The position numbers and the translations under genes are program-made. From contig CBDUOG010000072.1 in assembly GCA_965368785.1 (NCBI GenBank), forward strand, positions 1 through 9,169: a DNA stretch of 9,169 nucleotides. The letters are read 5' to 3'. Origin of the DNA: Silanimonas sp965368785. Its GTDB lineage: Bacteria > Pseudomonadota > Gammaproteobacteria > Xanthomonadales > Xanthomonadaceae. Under the pieces are notes generated by a model. It did not search any database. It was given only the letters and a program-made list of their open reading frames with translations, and had not been told where the DNA came from. Shown one piece after another: positions 6,171 through 9,169 of the stretch; the stretch's first letter is position 1; the number at the start of each line of letters is the position of its first letter.

Positions 6171-6190
6171 GATTCAGGATGTCCTGAATC
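6171..6190. repeat. perfect inverted repeat in rne leader/promoter
   Basis: GATTCAGGA-TG-TCCTGAATC is a 9-bp perfect dyad with a 2-bp centre; as RNA it would form an 8-bp stem with a 4-base loop. It is immediately downstream of a TTGACG hexamer, so as DNA it could be an operator and as RNA a leader hairpin. No T-run follows, so it is not an intrinsic terminator. Confidence 0.6.
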
Positions 6191-6200
6191 TGGAATTACG

Positions 6201-6227
6201 CCGACAAGACGAACAGTCTCACGTCGG
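6201..6227 (+). repeat. imperfect leader hairpin upstream of rne
   Basis: CCGAC (6201-6205) pairs with GTCGG (6223-6227), and the inner AGAC (6207-6210) pairs with GTCT (6216-6219) around the loop GAACA. An asymmetric internal loop (A against CAC) separates the two stems. It could be part of an rne leader structure, but short stems like this also arise by chance. Confidence 0.3.
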
Positions 6228-6376
6228 AAGAACAATCAAGCGCTCCCGATGAAGATGTCACTCGTGAAATCGCGCGCCTGAGGATTTAAGCGGACTCTTT
6301 GCGAAATGCAGGAAACCGTTCTCAGGCAGCGCAGACGATACGGATTCAGCGGTTGAGCGCCCAGAGGAACATTACA

Positions 6377-9169
6377 ATGAAGCGGATGCTGATTAACGCC
6401 ACGCAGGCGGAAGAACTGCGCGTGGCCATCGTCGATGGACAGAATCTATACGATCTGGACATTGAACAACCATCAAAAGAACAGAAAAAATCCAATATCT
6501 ACAAAGGCAAAATTACGCGTCTTGAGCCCTCGCTCGAGGCCGCCTTCGTTGAGTACGGTGGCGAGCGGCACGGCTTTCTCCCGCTAAAAGAAATTGGCCG
6601 CGAATACTTCCAATCCGGCACGGACCCGAATAAACACGGGCTCAAAGAGCTCCTCCGTGAAGGCCAGGAAGTTGTCGTCCAAGTTGATAAAGAAGAGCGC
6701 GGCAACAAAGGTGCCGCACTCACCACATTTATCTCGCTAGCCGGGCGTTACATGGTTTTGATGCCAAACTCGCCTACCGCAGGCGGCGTTTCCCGGCGGA
6801 TTGAAGGCGAAGACCGTGCAGCGCTTAAAGATGCACTGGATAAGCTCGACATCCCGGAACAAATGGGCGTCATTATTCGCACCGCTGGCGTAGGCCGCGA
6901 TGCCGACGAGCTGCAATGGGATTTGAATTATCTACTGCAGGTGTGGAAGTCGATTACAGATGCCGCACTATCTAAGCCCTCACCGTTTCTTATCTATCAG
7001 GAATCGCGCCTGATCGTGCGCGCGCTGCGCGACTATCTGCGGGCCGACATCGGCGAAATTCTGGTTGATCAACCCGACGTGTACCAGGAAGCACGTGAGT
7101 TTGTGCAGCAAGTGATGCCGCACAACCTGAAAAAGCTTAAGCAGTATCAAGACGATATCCCTCTGTTTAATCGTTTCCAGATTGAATCGCAAATTGAAGC
7201 AGCTTATGGCCGGCAAGTTCGCCTGCCGTCTGGCGGCTCAATTGTTGTTGACCAAACCGAGGCCTTGACCGCGGTCGATGTCAACTCAGCACGCGCTACC
7301 AAAGGTGGCGATATTGAAGAAACGGCATTACAGACAAACCTCGAAGCCGCCGATGAAGTGGCGCGGCAAATGCGCTTGCGCGATCTGGGCGGATTAGTCG
7401 TCATCGACTTTATTGACATGAGCTCGAACAAATCTCAGCGTCAGGTTGAAGATCGCCTGGCTCAGGCCCTGAAACATGATCGCGCGCGAATCCAGCTCGG
7501 CCGGATTTCGCGATTTGGTTTGCTCGAAATGTCACGTCAGCGGCTGCGCCCCAGTCTTGGCGAGTCGACCCAAATTATCTGCCCGCGCTGTGAAGGTCAC
7601 GGTCGACTGCGCAGTATTGAGTCTTTGGCACTTTCGATCCTGCGCGTCGCAGAAGAACATGCGATGAAAGAAAACACCGCGCAAATCTTGATCCAGTCAC
7701 CTCCGGATGTTGCCAACTATTTACAAAACGAGAAGCGTCACGCACTGGTCGAGATCGAAAAACGCCACGCGGCACCCATCGTCATTGTGGCCGACCCGCA
7801 GCTGGAGTCACCGCATTACAACGTCACCCGCCTGCGCGAAAATGAATTAGCGGAAGAAGGCAGCAAGCCAAGCTATCAGCGCATGACGCCAAAGAAGATT
7901 GAGACCATCGCGTTGAATCGCAGTAATCTCAATGTTCCGCCGCCAGCGGTCACCAAGATTCAACACGTACAGCCAGTGCCTGCGCGCGAACCGGAAACTG
8001 AAGCGGTCGCTGACACATTGATCCCCAACGCAGTCTCCGGTCGCGGCTTGAAGGGCTTGTTCAGTTGGTTTGGCGGACTCTTCGAAAAAGCAGAAACCAT
8101 CGCCCCGGCCAAAAGTCGTCCAGCAGAACGCGAACGATCCAGTTCCCGTGATGCGCGACCGTCCCGTGGTGGTCGTGATCGCAAATCCTCCCGCGGACCA
8201 CGTGATCAAAAGCCTGCCCGTCAAGAACGCAGCCTGGAAGAACAAAAGCGTCTGGACGAGCAACGCAAGATCCAGGAGCAGCGCCGCGCAGAGAAACAAG
8301 CGCGCCGTGAAGAGCATCTGAAGCGTCAGGCGGAAAAGCGCGAGCAACAAAAACAGCGCGAAAAAGCACGTCGCGAAGAAACTGAAAAATCACCTCAGGA
8401 AGCTGCTGACGATAACCTGCAAGCGTCGCCTTCTGGCGATTCCCAATCGGTCCCGAGCGCGCAGAAAGCTTCGCAACAAAGCCAGGTTCTTGAGTCTGCC
8501 GGTGAAACTGATAAGACCGAAAATGCAGGCGACAACGTCTCTGATTCAGGTAGCAAACGTCGTCGCGGACGCCGTGGCGGACGTCGTCGTAAGCGCAAGA
8601 ATGATGGTACGCAGGCCCAAGGCACTGAGGATAGTTCGTCGAATGACAATAATGACGACGAATCTCAGGAAGATGCAGATCAAGCCCTTAGCCCGAGTCC
8701 GGTTCAAGGCAATCTGGGGCTGGCTGACTCCACCGACAAGCCTGCGGCCAAGCCGGAGCGCCAACGAGAGTTCAAGCGCGAGTCACAGAATGATTCAGCA
8801 CGCTCGAACCCATCTGTCCCGGCGGACGCTAGGCCACAGCGCCCGGCAACTGCTGCTGAATCGGATTTTGCCGACCTGCTCCCGAAAGCGGCGGAAAAAT
8901 CCGCGGTTAAGGTGGAACGCGCTGAGCAAACTCAAGCTCAGGAGAGCATGCCTGCGCCGGTTTCTATGCCCAAGCCTGAGTCGGATACCAAAACCCAGGA
9001 AGCCTCAGCAGCGCCGAAACGAGCGCCTGTAGGAACCCAATCGCCGATAGAACCATCACCGCGACAGGAGAATGCTCCGGTTGCAGCGTCACCGGTGCAA
9101 CCTGTGGCTGCTCCGGCTGCTCCGGCTGCTCCGGCTGCTCCGGCTGCTCCGGCTGCTCCGGCTGCTCCG
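6377..9169 (+). CDS. rne: ribonuclease E, partial (C-terminus cut by window edge)
   Basis: The essential endoribonuclease that starts mRNA decay and processes rRNA and tRNA; 931 residues are present and the frame is open at the right edge. The N-terminal MKRMLINATQAEELRVAIVDG matches E. coli Rne. The S1 domain covers about 35-125 (IYKGKITRLEPSLEAAFVEYG, EERGNKGAALTTFISL). The DNase I-like region holds Asp301 (LTAVDVNSARA) and Asp344 (VVIDFIDMS), equivalent to the Mg-binding D303 and D346 of E. coli. The zinc-link CPRC is Cys402/Cys405, and LGRISRFGLLEMSRQRLRPSLGE is present. The scaffold half has a membrane-targeting amphipathic helix (about 556-572, RGLKGLFSWFGGLFEKAE), an Arg-rich segment and long charged helix (about 580-670), a second basic patch (727-741) and a Pro/Ala-rich tail ending in seven AAP repeats. 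The ATG has AGAGGAA upstream. RNase G is excluded by the long C-terminal extension. Confidence 0.97.
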   Translation, partial: MKRMLINATQAEELRVAIVDGQNLYDLDIEQPSKEQKKSNIYKGKITRLEPSLEAAFVEYGGERHGFLPLKEIGREYFQSGTDPNKHGLKELLREGQEVVVQVDKEERGNKGAALTTFISLAGRYMVLMPNSPTAGGVSRRIEGEDRAALKDALDKLDIPEQMGVIIRTAGVGRDADELQWDLNYLLQVWKSITDAALSKPSPFLIYQESRLIVRALRDYLRADIGEILVDQPDVYQEAREFVQQVMPHNLKKLKQYQDDIPLFNRFQIESQIEAAYGRQVRLPSGGSIVVDQTEALTAVDVNSARATKGGDIEETALQTNLEAADEVARQMRLRDLGGLVVIDFIDMSSNKSQRQVEDRLAQALKHDRARIQLGRISRFGLLEMSRQRLRPSLGESTQIICPRCEGHGRLRSIESLALSILRVAEEHAMKENTAQILIQSPPDVANYLQNEKRHALVEIEKRHAAPIVIVADPQLESPHYNVTRLRENELAEEGSKPSYQRMTPKKIETIALNRSNLNVPPPAVTKIQHVQPVPAREPETEAVADTLIPNAVSGRGLKGLFSWFGGLFEKAETIAPAKSRPAERERSSSRDARPSRGGRDRKSSRGPRDQKPARQERSLEEQKRLDEQRKIQEQRRAEKQARREEHLKRQAEKREQQKQREKARREETEKSPQEAADDNLQASPSGDSQSVPSAQKASQQSQVLESAGETDKTENAGDNVSDSGSKRRRGRRGGRRRKRKNDGTQAQGTEDSSSNDNNDDESQEDADQALSPSPVQGNLGLADSTDKPAAKPERQREFKRESQNDSARSNPSVPADARPQRPATAAESDFADLLPKAAEKSAVKVERAEQTQAQESMPAPVSMPKPESDTKTQEASAAPKRAPVGTQSPIEPSPRQENAPVAASPVQPVAAPAAPAAPAAPAAPAAPAAP
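9107..9169 (+). repeat. 9-bp tandem repeat (7 perfect copies) inside rne
   Basis: GCTGCTCCG is repeated seven times without a mismatch and encodes Ala-Ala-Pro x7 (residues 911-931 of RNase E). The repeat runs to the last base of the window, so the real copy number is unknown. The unit is a multiple of three, so slippage would change the length but not the frame. Degenerate versions (GCTCCGGTT, 9074-9082) lie just upstream, consistent with recent expansion of an existing low-complexity linker. Confidence 0.9.

Larger units (their letters stand above)
6083..6376. promoter_or_regulatory. rluC-rne divergent region and rne leader
   Basis: A 294-base stretch with no credible gene, expected to hold the promoters of both genes and the rne 5' untranslated region, which in E. 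coli mediates feedback control by RNase E cutting its own leader. Seen here are a TTGACG -35-like hexamer (6165-6170) without a good -10 at the right distance, a perfect dyad at 6171-6190, a second imperfect hairpin at 6201-6227, and a strong rne ribosome binding site AGAGGAA (6363-6369), 7 bases before the ATG. No strong promoter could be picked for rluC on the minus strand. Confidence 0.5.

Noticed and set aside
7847..8350. A 167-codon minus-strand open frame rich in Leu and Phe
   Set aside because: It is the antisense of the RNase E charged helix region; the plus-strand frame is clearly rne, and repetitive Arg/Glu/Gln codons create open antisense frames.
8490..9032. A 180-codon plus-strand open frame
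   Set aside because: It is an alternative frame of the RNase E C-terminal half, with Arg/Ser-rich low-complexity sequence and no family features; the rne frame stays open through it.
9107..9169. Possible CRISPR array from regular repeats
   Set aside because: The units are 9 bp, contiguous with no spacers, and encode AAP in the rne frame.

Overview
The window looks like ordinary chromosome from a gammaproteobacterium. The main evidence is an RNase E (Rne) very close to the Escherichia coli type, transcribed divergently from the pseudouridine synthase gene rluC, a head-to-head arrangement also found in enteric bacteria. An E. coli-length NfuA, a PhhB/PCD-type pterin dehydratase, two small periplasmic c-type cytochromes and an RND efflux pump fit the same picture. 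Base composition is moderate and even across the genes. I see no phage, plasmid, transposon, CRISPR, rRNA or tRNA signature. Genus cannot be given from sequence reading alone.

Left part (1-2032, minus strand): a two-gene operon for a tripartite RND efflux pump. A lipoprotein-type periplasmic adaptor comes first. It overlaps by ATGA with the inner-membrane pump gene, which runs off the left edge with only its first 287 codons present. Region 2033-2300 is a divergent intergenic stretch with overlapping short palindromes, a 17-bp dyad and a plausible -10 box. It is followed on the plus strand by two consecutive genes for secreted monoheme cytochromes c (2301-2984), which end at a strong hairpin terminator probably shared with the convergent gene to the right.

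Middle part (3030-6082): on the minus strand, a protein of unknown function with a TonB-like N-terminus (SxxxH transmembrane helix, then a Pro-rich periplasmic linker) but no recognisable TonB C-terminal domain. Next is nfuA (iron-sulfur cluster carrier), divergent from a pterin-4a-carbinolamine dehydratase gene on the plus strand. That gene converges on rluC (minus strand), with only 4 bases between the two stop codons.

Right part (6083-9169): a roughly 290-base leader/promoter region with inverted repeats, then rne on the plus strand. All of the catalytic half and most of the scaffold half are present: membrane-targeting helix, charged helix and Arg-rich RNA-binding segments. The gene is cut by the window edge inside a perfect 9-bp tandem repeat encoding Ala-Ala-Pro.

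Functionally the window mixes housekeeping RNA metabolism (rne, rluC), iron-sulfur and electron-transfer functions (nfuA, cytochromes c) and efflux. I found no convincing new multi-gene system. The items most worth a second look are the TonB-like orphan protein, the paired monoheme cytochromes resembling a split cytochrome c4, the dyads in the cytochrome and rne control regions, and the AAP repeat in rne.
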